This document shows, in pieces, positions 1 to 8,514 of a stretch of 64,000 bases of DNA. The notes beneath the pieces were generated by a model that saw nothing but the letters and a program-made list of their open reading frames with translations, searched no databases and was not told where the DNA came from. Each line of letters opens with the position of its first letter. Within the stretch, counting starts at the first letter, position 1. The stretch spans positions 169,245,230-169,309,229 of the forward strand of contig CM059186.1 of NCBI GenBank assembly GCA_030323885.1, given 5' to 3'. The translations under genes and the position numbers were made by a program. Source of the stretch: Branchipolynoe longqiensis (Eukaryota; Annelida; Polychaeta; Phyllodocida; Polynoidae).

Positions 1-199
1 TTCTGGCATTCCTTTTGGAACACATATTTACGACACTTTGGTTTAGAGAAAGTTACTCAGCATGATTATTTGGACTGGTCATTAAATGATGATATGGGTT
101 CAATAAATTGATTTGTTGAAATCAAGAAAGAATAACAAGTTACATAAATAAGTTTTATGCCATCCACAAAATAAGGCATTTTTTGTTTAAATACATAAA
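1..199. other. Unassigned AT-rich DNA at left edge
   Basis: I see no open frame, terminal repeat or RNA-like structure here. It may be the decayed upstream part of the recombinase pseudogene that follows. Confidence 0.4.
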
Positions 200-204
200 G
201 TTAA

Positions 205-1026
205 GCCAGTGGAACCATCCCATGACCAGGTAGTCCGCCTCTTACGAATGATGCAGGATGATGGATTAGGTTATAGAGCCATTAATGCAGCTCGATGAGC
301 TCTTTCGGTCATCTTACCAAGGATTGACTGAGAATTAATTGGGAAACACAAAGTTCTTCAGTGTTTCAGGAGGTCATTATATGAAAGAAACCCTCCTAAG
401 CCATAGTATAATAGGTTTTGGGATCTCTCAGGGGTATTTCAGTTTTCTTGAAAATGCTCTAGTTATGGACATCTATCGATTAAACAGCTAGGCTAAAAAT
501 TAGCTGTATTGTTATTTTGGATAACCGGTCATAGGGCCCAAGTAATTGTTGACCTTATTACTTACTGGCCTAGACATTGATGACAAGGAGGCCACGTTTG
601 ATTTGGAAATGCTTAAAATCAAACAGTACAGGAGATCCCCCCTCTCCTTGATTCATGTTTAATGGGTTCCCACAACAGAGGAAACTGTGTGTAGTGTCAG
701 CCATTCGGGCTTATATATCCAAGATAAAAGGAATACATAATTCCAGACAGCTTTTGGTAAGCTTCATAAAGCCACATAAGGCTTTATCCAGAGACACGAT
801 CGCCAGTTGGGTGATTCACGTGCTCAAGTCAGCAGGCTTTGACATAGGACGCTACGCTTTTCACTTTACAAGAGGTGCTATGGTCTCGAAGACGAGACAA
901 TTGGGAATCTCAGTGAAGAGAATCCTAGCATATGCCGGCTGCAAGACGGCAAGGTCGTTGGCTAAATATGGCAACAAACGACTAGAAAAGACGGGCGGGG
1001 TTGTAACCCACCTACTCACCAACTAA
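205..1026 (+). pseudogene. Decayed tyrosine recombinase of a YR mobile element
   Basis: The last 123 codons (655-1026) are open and match the C-terminal half of a tyrosine recombinase. They contain the strand KPHKALSRDTIASW and the box HFTRGA, which fits the H-x-x-R active-site pair, and a late tyrosine in AKYGNKRL that could be the nucleophile. Upstream (about 215-440) the N-terminal helical domain can still be read in one frame as VRLLRMMQDDGLGYRAINAA, then through stops to YNRFWDLSGVFQF. Stops and frameshifts between 280 and 655 show it is dead. Such recombinases are carried by DIRS-like and Crypton-like elements and would cut and rejoin element DNA in the nucleus. It is not close to the recombinase at 11014-11969, so it belongs to another family. 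No terminal repeats were found around it. Confidence 0.7.
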
Positions 1027-1162
1027 GAAGATGTGTGAGAATTTAGAAAATTGGAATTTACAACTGAAAAATTACTATGTTTATCAGATAATAGAGGATA
1101 AAAATGAGGCTACGTATAGTCTCCCTCGGCCTCGAGTAGCCGAGGCGTTGTACCGAGGTAAA

Positions 1163-1482
1163 ATAGTATAGTTAGACGAATCTTACCTTGGTACAGATGA
1201 TGGATAACTCTTGTTTTCCCGAGGTAAAAGCCTCGGATAGTCGTGGACTAGGGCCCGCCCACCACACCCTGCCACGACTATTATGTTTGCTTGTGCCAAA
1301 AAGAAAACATGAGGAATTCCAATCATTAAGCTCATTTTTATCCTGAATAATTAGGTGAAGATTGCTGTACCGGATGTTGCTTCCTTCTCCCTAGTCCACG
1401 ACTATCCAAGGCTTGTACCTCGGGAAAACAAGAGTTATCCATCATCTGTACCAAGGTAAGATTTGTCTAACTATACTATATA
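1163..1482. mobile_element. Foldback element with ~85-bp inverted arms
   Basis: Positions 1163-1250 are repeated in inverted orientation at 1392-1482. Both arms carry ATAGTATAGTTAGAC, TGTTTTCCCGAGGTA and GATAGTCGTGGACTAG, with few differences. The ~140-bp centre has no coding potential. The right arm touches the first base of the truncated LINE reverse transcriptase, so the element either inserted at the LINE's broken 5' edge or removed the rest of it. Confidence 0.75.
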
Positions 1483-2375
1483 TCAATGACTTACCAGAGG
1501 TTGTACATTCTATGGTCCAAATGTTTGCTGACGATACCAAAGTATTCCGCCGTATGGAGAAAGGTAGTGACTCACGGGACTTGCAGAAGGACCTCAACAA
1601 CATGCAGAAGTGGTCAAGTGATTGGCAGCTGAAGTTTAATGCTTCAAAATGCAAAGTGATGCCTTTAGGGGTCAAAAACAGCAAGCACATCTATGTAATG
1701 AACGATGGTGTGAATAATGTTCCGCTCTCCGAAACAATGATAGAAAAGGACTTGGGTGTCAAGGTGGACAACAAACTGACATTCAGCGACCACATCCGGG
1801 AAGCCGCCAAAAGAGGTAATGGAATACTGGCTATCATTCGAAGATTGTACACATACCTAGACGAGGATGTTGTACGCAGACTGTACACATCCCTTGCACG
1901 TCCACTTTTGGAATATGGAAATGTTGTATGGTCACCACTCTACAGGAAGGATGCTGAGTCAATTGAGAGGATCCAAAGAAGGGCAACGAAGCTTGTACAT
2001 GGATTCGATGCAATACCCTATGAACAACGTATGCGTCATTTGAAGATCCCAAGCATGTACTACAGACGGGCCCGGGGGGATATGATTGAAGTATTCAAAT
2101 ATCTCCATGGTATCTACAAGACAGGCGGCCCCCTTATCAGAGACTCCAACACCAGGACCAGAGGGCACTCCCTGAAGCTGAGGAAGCGGTACTCCAGACT
2201 GGACCTGCGACACAACTTTTTCGGCTTTAGGGTGGTTGACCTGTGGAATGACCTGCCGGAGAGTGTCATAGCAGCAGAGTCGGTGAACTGTTTCAAGTCC
2301 CGACTGGATGCATACTGGTCAAGCATTACATATATCTTGGAGCCAGTGACAGTTGCTACGATCGACCACATCTGA
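1478..2375 (+). pseudogene. LINE reverse transcriptase, C-terminal fragment
   Basis: About 300 codons are open from YINDLPEVV through the catalytic FADDTKVF (the Y/F-x-D-D box of the RT palm, about 1527-1550), QKWSSDWQLKFNASKC, the thumb motif LGVKVDNKLTFSDHI and LEYGNVVWSP to the stop at 2375. The full enzyme would copy its own mRNA into nicked chromosomal DNA. The endonuclease and the first RT blocks are missing. The open frame with no internal stop suggests a fairly young insertion. The fused codons 1413-1477 are foldback sequence and not part of the enzyme. Confidence 0.8.
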
Positions 2376-2469
2376 AGAACTGTCTCCATTTCTATTAATT
2401 AAGAGCGGCTAACAGGTCCAAGGCCTATTATAGCTGTATCCTATTGATTGATTGATTGATTGATTGATG
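1478..2469 (+). mobile_element. 5'-truncated CR1/L2-like LINE with (TTGA)n tail
   Basis: This is the 3' end of a non-LTR retrotransposon: the C-terminal reverse transcriptase region, a short 3' UTR and a TGATTGATTGATTGATTGAT-type tail at 2445-2469. Short tandem tails instead of poly(A) are usual for the CR1 group. Loss of everything upstream of the RT palm is ordinary 5' truncation. The copy is immobile. Confidence 0.8.
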
Positions 2470-2725
2470 ATACCGGTAGCCGACACAGAGGCGGGCTGCT
2501 GCCGGCCGGCCGGCCGGCCGGCCTGCAGGGCGGTGACCTCTGTGTGGGGAGGCTGTGGACTGATGGAGACGGCCTCATCACAGTGCTCGGCCCCACTGCG
2601 CCCTCTGCAGGACTGGGCGTTAGCAGCGCCAATTTCAGTAGGGCGGGGGTGGGGGTACTAATACATGGATGAATTATATAGTGTAAGTAGGATGTGTGTG
2701 TGTGTGGGGGGGGGGGGGGCTAATG
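2470..2725. other. GC-rich spacer with CCGG and G runs
   Basis: The stretch holds five tandem GGCC/CCGG steps near 2503-2523, a GT run and a G15 run near 2705-2720. Short open frames here have no family features. Confidence 0.4.
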
Positions 2726-2726
2726 G

Positions 2727-2956
2727 AGACTAGGTTGGTTGGTTGGAGTTTTACGTCCTGGCAACATTTAAGGTCACATTATCCTGACACTGAGCTAACA
2801 TGTCCTTTCCCTGTCCTATTAATCCTGAGCGCCAGGCTAGGTAGTGACAAGTATCAATTTTATAAGTCATTGGTTTGACTCGATGGGGAATTGAACTACC
2901 GATCTCCTGCACGGGAGGCCTACGCTCTATCGATTCGGCCACCGCGCCCGGTACGT
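2727..2956 (-). mobile_element. tRNA-derived SINE, family S (copy 1, internally shortened)
   Basis: Read on the minus strand, 2956-2870 is a tRNA-like head: GTGGCCGAATCGATAGAGCG matches an A box and GGTAGTTCAATTCCC a B box of RNA polymerase III promoters. It is followed by the body motif GAGTCAAACCAATGACTTA and ends in ACGTAAAACTCCAACC. Compared with the copies at 5736 and 34663 it lacks about 90 bp of the body. Such SINEs are non-coding and use a LINE's enzyme. Confidence 0.75.
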
Positions 2957-3004
2957 ACTGGTAGACTGGGCATGTCTGTGATGATATATAATGTTCATGA
3001 ATGG

Positions 3005-3325
3005 ATTATACCGCCAACCGCACAGGGTGACTGAATCGCTAACAGCTGGTTCGAACCCCGACCGAGTCAAACCAATGACTGACAAAATGTGTACTTGTCA
3101 CTACCTAGCCTGTTGTTTGACATTACCAGGATACAACAGGGACTTGTTTGCTTATTATTAGAATAATATGGCTGGGTGGAATATTGGGCCTATTGTGTCC
3201 GCGGCCTGGTCTCTCAGTTGAGCAGCACTATAAATTCGCCATGAGTGTGCATTGTCACAAGATGGTAGTCGTCCTGATGAGACCTTAGGTTTTTCTAGGA
3301 CGTAAAATACCAACAAACAAACCAT
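3005..3325 (+). mobile_element. tRNA-derived SINE, family S (copy 2)
   Basis: Plus-strand copy of the same SINE: a B-box-like GGTTCGAACCCCGACC, the body GAGTCAAACCAATGACT, CAGCACTATAAATTCGCCAT and CATGAGTGTGCATTGTCACA, and the 3' end GGACGTAAAATACCAACAAA. The head is more decayed than in copy 3. Confidence 0.7.
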
Positions 3326-3473
3326 CATTGCATTTCTAAGATGGTAACTATGGTAATTTGAACCACTTGGTTGCTAAGCCCTAATCAGACTATTATTTTG
3401 ACTGGAAAATCACACCCTATGGAGGTGCTGGGTGTTGGCTAAAGGTAAACACCCGACCATGACTAAAGCTAGG

Positions 3474-3769
3474 ATTCCTTACACGCGGTATCCGGCATGC
3501 GAATGCGAATGTGGCATGCGAACGGGTTGGGTCCTTTCACCCAAACCCACACCCACACATAGTGTCAGGTTTCTCTAACACTGTTTCCTATGGCAAACGC
3601 AGCAGCATTCGCATTCGCATGCCACACCGATGGCTACATGGAGCGATTCAGTTGCCGCATTCGCATTCGCATTTGCATTTGCATTCGGACGCATGGAATC
3701 ACCCCCCATTGACTTAGATGCTTTTCGATTTTTTTACGCATTCGCATGTGCATACCGCGTGTAAGGAAT
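3474..3769. mobile_element. GCATGC-rich inverted-repeat element (copy M1)
   Basis: It starts ATTCCTTACACGCGGTAT and ends in the inverted form, ATACCGCGTGTAAGGAAT, with ~35-bp terminal inverted repeats. The interior is runs of GCATTCGCATTCGCAT and GGCATGCG. There is no coding frame, so I read it as a MITE. Three related copies lie at 21415-23238. Confidence 0.7.
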
Positions 3770-3844
3770 GTAGCCTTTATGGTTCAAAATCCGATGTTTT
3801 TTGTTTGTTTCTAGCGTATTCTTCTGATAAATTAGTTTGTTGGG

Positions 3845-3975
3845 GGCTGGGGGTTGGGAGGTTGATACAAGTGGGAAATATTGCGTCTGAAGCAGGTTTC
3901 GAACTCGCACTTCTTGCCATTCCGAGGTTGTCATTCTAACCATGAAATTACCTTCATCACATCCATGTCGTGACA
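3845..3975 (-). mobile_element. Decayed tRNA-headed SINE fragment
   Basis: Read on the minus strand it contains GGTTAGAATGACAACCTCGG, GCGAGTTCGAAACC as a B-box remnant, and GCAATATTTCCCACTTG, which matches the body that follows the tRNA-like head in the array at 35485-36315. It appears to be an old diverged member of that SINE family. Confidence 0.5.
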
Positions 3976-4029
3976 AGATCCACATCCATGTGAACCTACC
4001 TGCCTTCCACACAAATTATATATCAACTC

Positions 4030-4431
4030 TGCCCATGTCAGTGTGAGCCAACGCCCTGACATATGGTACTAGATACTGCCGCCATTAGCAACAAGGTTCC
4101 CGGAACCACGTGTTATAACTATATACGTTTCACTATACGGCTTCCACGTGCTCTGCTTCTGTACATCCAGCCTGCTGATTGGCCAGTGTACACCACTATT
4201 TTGGAAGCTGTTCGTTGGAACTGGTGAGCGCAGAATTAAACATTGGACATATTCGATTGGGCCTTTCTGTATGCATATCAAAATATTTCTTTAAAAATTC
4301 CTATTTGACTGGGACAGGAAGTGGGTTTCTATATGTATGAATCGAATGTGTCTTGTGGCCCCATCCATAAGGTCACATGGTGTATTTCAAGATGGCTGAT
4401 ATGGAAAGGTTGAAAGATTCAGTAGCTTCAG
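4030..4431. other. No recognisable feature
   Basis: Neither strand shows a convincing gene, repeat array or terminal repeat in this interval. Confidence 0.4.
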
Positions 4432-4519
4432 CCAATCAGAGCTGTTCTTTTCGATTGCAAATGGTTGCCGTCTACGATGGGGGCAGCCATTTGCAATGGA
4501 AATGAACAGTTCTGATTGG
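4432..4519. repeat. 38-bp-arm hairpin
   Basis: CCAATCAGAGCTGTTC at 4432 is answered by GAACAGTTCTGATTGG at 4504-4519. The arms extend inward through GATTGCAAATGGTTGCC and GGCAGCCATTTGCAAT around a loop of about 10 bases. A weaker related hairpin follows at 4528-4570. Confidence 0.7.
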
Positions 4520-4756
4520 TTCTTTTCAATTGCAAATGGTGGCCCCCATACAGGGCAACCATTTACAATGACTGGTCTTCTTTGCATTCGAAAACCAAGT
4601 TCACTGTGCAGGTAGGCGGAGACTAAATTTTGTTGATGGAAAGGTCCCAGTCGAATACGTCCATTTTCTCGTAAAGCAGCTTCCTGAGACATTTTTCCAC
4701 TGAGCACCTGTTGATGGCAGGAAGTGTGCCCGTTACATCCCCCCCCCAGGGCCCCT

Positions 4757-5375
4757 CAGTGTCATTCAATACCACTCAGTGCCATTCAATGTCACTCAGT
4801 GCCATTCAATACCACTCAGTTCCATTCAATACCACTCAGTTCCATTCAATACCACTCAGTTCCATTCAATACCACTCAGTTCCATTCAATGCCACTCAGT
4901 TCTATTCAATACCACTCAGTTCCATTCAATACCACTCAGTTCCATTCAATACCACTCAGTTCCATCCAATACCACTCAGTTCCATCCAATACCACTCAGG
5001 GCCATTCAGTGCCAGTCCATGCCATATAGTGCCATTCAATGCTACTCAGTTCCGCTCATTGCCCCCCTCAATAGCACTCAGTAGGAGTACCACTCAGTAC
5101 CACTCATTACCATTCAATGCAACCCAGTTCCACCCAGTACCACTCAGTTCCATCCAGTTCCACTCAGTGCGAATCAGTACCACTCAGTGTCACGCATTGC
5201 CACCCAGTTCCACTCAGTACCACCCAGTGCCACTTAGTACCACTCAGTACCACTCAGTGCCACTCAGTACCACCCAGTGCCACTCAGTACCACTAATTTC
5301 CACTCAGTACCACTCAGTGCCGCTCAGTACCACTCCGTCCTACTCATTAGCACTCATGACCCCTTGGTGCCACTC
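4757..5375. repeat. 20-bp minisatellite (~30 units)
   Basis: The unit is CCATTCAATACCACTCAGTT, itself two related 10-mers. It is near-perfect from about 4800 to 5000 and decays to 10-bp steps of CACTCAGTAC by 5375. Because 20 is not a multiple of 3, all three frames stay open through the clean part and give the same repetitive peptide. This is a property of the repeat and not a gene. Confidence 0.9.
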
Positions 5376-5735
5376 ACTCAGGCCCTTTCCACCCTGGCCC
5401 CCTCCCCTCCAATTACCCCACATTGCCCACATTTGACCTGGTCGCACTGTTGCTGACCTATTTCTTACTCGACGTATACAAGTGTGATCTACATGAAAGC
5501 CCACTCGGGCAGCACAAGCACGCACACACACACTCACTCACACAGGCACCATTTGCGTCGCCTCCCGCTAGGTGGCGCTGCGGTCGGTGGCGGGCAGCTC
5601 TTTGTTTACACCCGACACAATTACCGACTCAATCCGCATCACGTCAGCGCTAATCAGATACAATTAGAGCCACGGCATGAGGGCCGTCTCACTCACAACT
5701 CGCCGCGCACAGTTAGTAAAACGTGGCTTCCGGGC
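5376..5735. other. Unassigned spacer containing a CTCF-like site
   Basis: No gene seen. A CA-rich tract lies at 5519-5545. The 14-mer CCGCTAGGTGGCGC at 5565-5578 matches the CTCF core CCASYAGRKGGCRS at 13 of 14 positions by eye. Confidence 0.35.
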
Positions 5736-6047
5736 GCCGTGAACGAATCGGTAGAGCGCGGACCTCGCGGGAGATCGGCAGTTCGCGAGTTCGGTTCCCG
5801 GTAGAGTCAAACTAATGATACTTGTCGCTTCCTAGCCTGGTGCTCGGCATTAATAGGATTGGGCAAGGATGGTTAGCTCGGTGTTAGGATAATGTGACTG
5901 AGTGGGTTATGAGGTCATGGTGCCGGTAGCCTCATTCCCCAGTGGGGCAGCACTATAAAATCGCCATGAGTGATTACTGTTACAAGTCGGTAGCCATCGT
6001 GATATGAGCTTAGATGTTGCTAAGACGTAAAACAACACACAACAAAA
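5736..6047 (+). mobile_element. tRNA-derived SINE, family S (copy 3, near full length)
   Basis: The head GGGCGCCGTGAACGAATCGG with AGAGCGCGG gives an A box and GAGTTCGGTTCCCGG a B box. The body is GAGTCAAACTAATGATACTT, GGCAGCACTATAAAATCGCC and ATGAGTGATTACTGTTACAA. It ends GATGTTGCTAAGACGTAAAA and an ACAACA-type tail. This is one of the most complete copies in the window. Confidence 0.8.
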
Positions 6048-6112
6048 CGTGGCCATTCCGTACTCCCCACAAACACTCCTGTAGGGTTCGGGTAGATTCC
6101 CCCGTTTAGCTA

Positions 6113-6553
6113 AACGAGCATGTGTTGGGATAGATAAAAGATTCACCCACATACTTGTCGTAGGGTGAAAAATAACCCTATATAAAAGCTGGCGAAATCT
6201 TTTGACATGCTGGGTAAATGAACTGAGCAGATCAATTCTTAATTTAAGAAGCCAAATATATTCTTCACATATCTCTTAATATTTACCCGCTGCTATTGAT
6301 TTGAAAAATATAAGAACACATGTAGTTTAATAGACTTTAAAAGTGAAAGTTACGGTGTTCTATTGCCGCCATCTTGTCTTTTTGCATCCTCTATCATTTC
6401 ACCAACTCTGTGCTGGTATATGTAGCCATTTGATACTGGAGCCAGAGATTCTACTTCCTGTTCCATACTAAAGCTATTTTCGCCCGTATTTAGACTACGT
6501 TGTTGTTCACCCCTACTCTAAGTATGGGGTGAATCTTTTATCTAGTGTTGGGA
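6113..6553. mobile_element. Inverted-repeat element (~440 bp, MITE-like)
   Basis: AGATAAAAGATTCACCC near 6131 is answered by GGGTGAATCTTTTATCTA near 6527-6544, and both arms continue into related sequence (TGTTGGGA and TCCCAACA type ends, CATACTT inside). The AT-rich centre has no open frame. Target duplication could not be fixed. Confidence 0.55.
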
Positions 6554-6587
6554 ACAATGATACTCATGTTGCTAGAACCCAGCACCC

Positions 6588-6611
6588 CAATCAATCAATC
6601 AATCAATCAAC
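6588..6611. repeat. (AATC)n microsatellite
   Basis: Six tandem AATC units. They read as the minus-strand equivalent of the TTGA tails of LINEs, but no LINE body is visible next to them. Confidence 0.8.
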
Positions 6612-6619
6612 ACGCCCAC

Positions 6620-6894
6620 CCCATACTCAACACCATCCCATTACTATCATTTATCAACATAAAGAATTGTGTAGAATTATAACTCTCACTACGTATGACC
6701 AGAATAATGTACTTTGGTGCTGGTGACTGAGATATTCTGACAAATAAAGTATCATCTCACCCCGACGTATTTTGTTGTTTTATTTGTGAATGGTACAAAT
6801 GGAGATGGTGAAGTGTAATGAGGTCAACCCCATACGAGCAGGTTTCATACGGGTCCTTGAAAACCTAAAAAGTCCTGGAATTTGATAATTCAAG
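6620..6894. other. Left flank of Ngaro-like element 1
   Basis: AT-rich DNA without a gene; an AATAAA lies near 6744. The element begins at 6895, where the sequence shared with the internal A2 repeat starts. Confidence 0.4.
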
Positions 6895-7120
6895 ATTGTT
6901 CATGTTGCGGTGGCAACATGGGTAATTTGGAGCTCAGGACCTATAACCTTAACCACTAAACTCTATGGCACGGTGGCGCCACCTATACTATACTGGGCGA
7001 CAACCGCGCACCCGCCTAGCGGCTCGGGCTGGCACCACGCCAGAGACCGGAGCAGCTCACTTCCGCCAGTGAACCCGAACCTGCCGCGTGGTTGCTGCGA
7101 GTCTCCGCCCGATTTACTCA
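6895..7120 (+). repeat. A1 terminal repeat of element 1
   Basis: 226 bp, repeated at 12090-12315. It opens ATTGTT and then the palindrome CATGTTGCGGTGGCAACATG (6901-6920), a possible recombination site. It also holds CGGTGGCGCCACC. The gag start lies 11 bp past its end. Confidence 0.92.
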
Positions 7121-7131
7121 CTACGTACAGA

Positions 7132-8514
7132 ATGCCGTCAACACGCAATAAACGCCAAAAGGAGGATACACCACCTGCCCCTACGACGGTGAAAAAATCG
7201 CGCGGACGACCAAAATCAGTAGTCCTGCACGAAAAAACAACTAACAAAACACAGTCGAGATCTACTCGCACCGAGGAGCGACACGCGGGCGCACGCCCAA
7301 GTGACAGCCCAGCCGGGCCCAGTGATAAACGGAGGAAATCCGACACATCGGCACTCCTGGAGGCGTTTAATGGATTCCAGGAGAGGATGGATGACAAACT
7401 GGGTAGGATGACCGAACGCCTCGACGACATCGAGCGATCGGCGCCAAAAAAGCGACGAAGCAGCACGCCGCGTGCGGAATTCCAAGATGGCGGCCACGAG
7501 ACGCATCAACAGACCACGAGGCCGGCTGCCAGCAGCAGCAGACACCGGTCACCTAATGGTAGGAGGAGGACCCGCAGTGGCAGCCGCACACGACACAGCG
7601 GCGGCTACACCATGACGGACACACGCCCTGAGCAATACTACTACGCGACTCCAAGGGACGACACCAAAAAACGTGAGTTTGTTCCATTCGTAAACCCATT
7701 CCGCACCCCTGCTGCCATTGCTCGTGATCGAGCAACGTCCCGGAACCCATTCTATGATATCGCGTCAACTGGCGACCAGGAGGATAATGACCGCAGTGAC
7801 GTAGTCAACGAACTGCTGGCGGCAGCTGGCACCGCGCTAGGAGACAAACGAGGTAATAATGTGATAGCACCCCATAGATATGTGATCCGAGGCCATCGGA
7901 GCACAAAAATCGGACTCGACCAGGCGACATGGGCTGAGTATGTGGCCGCGCTGTGCCGCATGATGAAGGATCAGGCGATGCCAACGAGCTGGAGAGAACC
8001 TCTCATAGACCATCAGCTGCAACTGGCGACAATGGCAATGCTATATGACTGGCCAACATGCCGACGCTGGTCGGAGGGCGTATTTACCATGATCGCTGAT
8101 GGCCGGCTGCCGCACGGCTGGGCAGACCAATACGCAATCAAAGACATACAACGAGACGCGTGCGTGGAGGGCACGCGCCTCGACGGAAAGAAGCCAAACC
8201 GTTCCAATGCCGAAGACAACACGGCACGGAAACACGACAACACCACGAGCCGATCGGACAGATCCGACTATGTCCGACCAGTATATAACAAAGAAACTGA
8301 TGGAAAGCCGTGCTCCAAATGGAACTGGGCGGAGGAGTGTGGCTTCACCACCTCGCATGGGATACAACCAGACCGAAAATGCCACCTCTGTGCATGGTGT
8401 GCCACAAAATATGCAAAGGCGAACCCACACCCTGAAAAAGAATGCCAAAACAAGAGGAGATTCTTTGACCGGAAGAATGGTGCAGAAAAATCGGCTAACA
8501 AGGCGGATTTTTAG
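7132..8514 (+). CDS. Gag-like protein of element 1
   Basis: I start at the ATG at 7132 (MPSTRNKRQKED) because the longer frame back to 6910 lies inside repeat A1; this gives 460 residues. The N-terminal third is basic and low-complexity. The central block (WSEGVFTMIADGRLPHGW, then YAIKDIQRDAC) is nearly identical in element 2 and recognisable in element 3. The C-terminus has a Cys/His cluster, PCSKWNWAEECGF then KCHLCAWC and a final EC, which suggests a zinc-binding nucleic-acid-binding domain. The protein probably packages element RNA. It ends ADF at a TAG that directly follows the heptamer G-GAT-TTT. No internal stop is present. Confidence 0.85.
   Translation: MPSTRNKRQKEDTPPAPTTVKKSRGRPKSVVLHEKTTNKTQSRSTRTEERHAGARPSDSPAGPSDKRRKSDTSALLEAFNGFQERMDDKLGRMTERLDDIERSAPKKRRSSTPRAEFQDGGHETHQQTTRPAASSSRHRSPNGRRRTRSGSRTRHSGGYTMTDTRPEQYYYATPRDDTKKREFVPFVNPFRTPAAIARDRATSRNPFYDIASTGDQEDNDRSDVVNELLAAAGTALGDKRGNNVIAPHRYVIRGHRSTKIGLDQATWAEYVAALCRMMKDQAMPTSWREPLIDHQLQLATMAMLYDWPTCRRWSEGVFTMIADGRLPHGWADQYAIKDIQRDACVEGTRLDGKKPNRSNAEDNTARKHDNTTSRSDRSDYVRPVYNKETDGKPCSKWNWAEECGFTTSHGIQPDRKCHLCAWCATKYAKANPHPEKECQNKRRFFDRKNGAEKSANKADF
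8505..8511 (+). promoter_or_regulatory. Predicted -1 ribosomal frameshift heptamer (element 1)
   Basis: GGATTTT lies in gag register as G-GAT-TTT and is followed at once by the gag stop TAG. A -1 slip continues as LEGGRPVEPTG for roughly 65 codons, which is open and matches the style of the element 2 pol start. GGAUUUU is a known -1 slippery heptamer in dianthoviruses; its use here is inference. Confidence 0.6.

Noticed and set aside
4711..5436. Long Ser/Pro/His/Thr-rich ORFs in overlapping frames
   Set aside because: They are translations of the 20-bp minisatellite, which leaves three frames open at once.
6910..7131. N-terminal extension of element 1 gag
   Set aside because: These codons lie in terminal repeat A1, and the same frame occurs in A2 at 12105; the ATG at 7132 just outside the repeat fits better.
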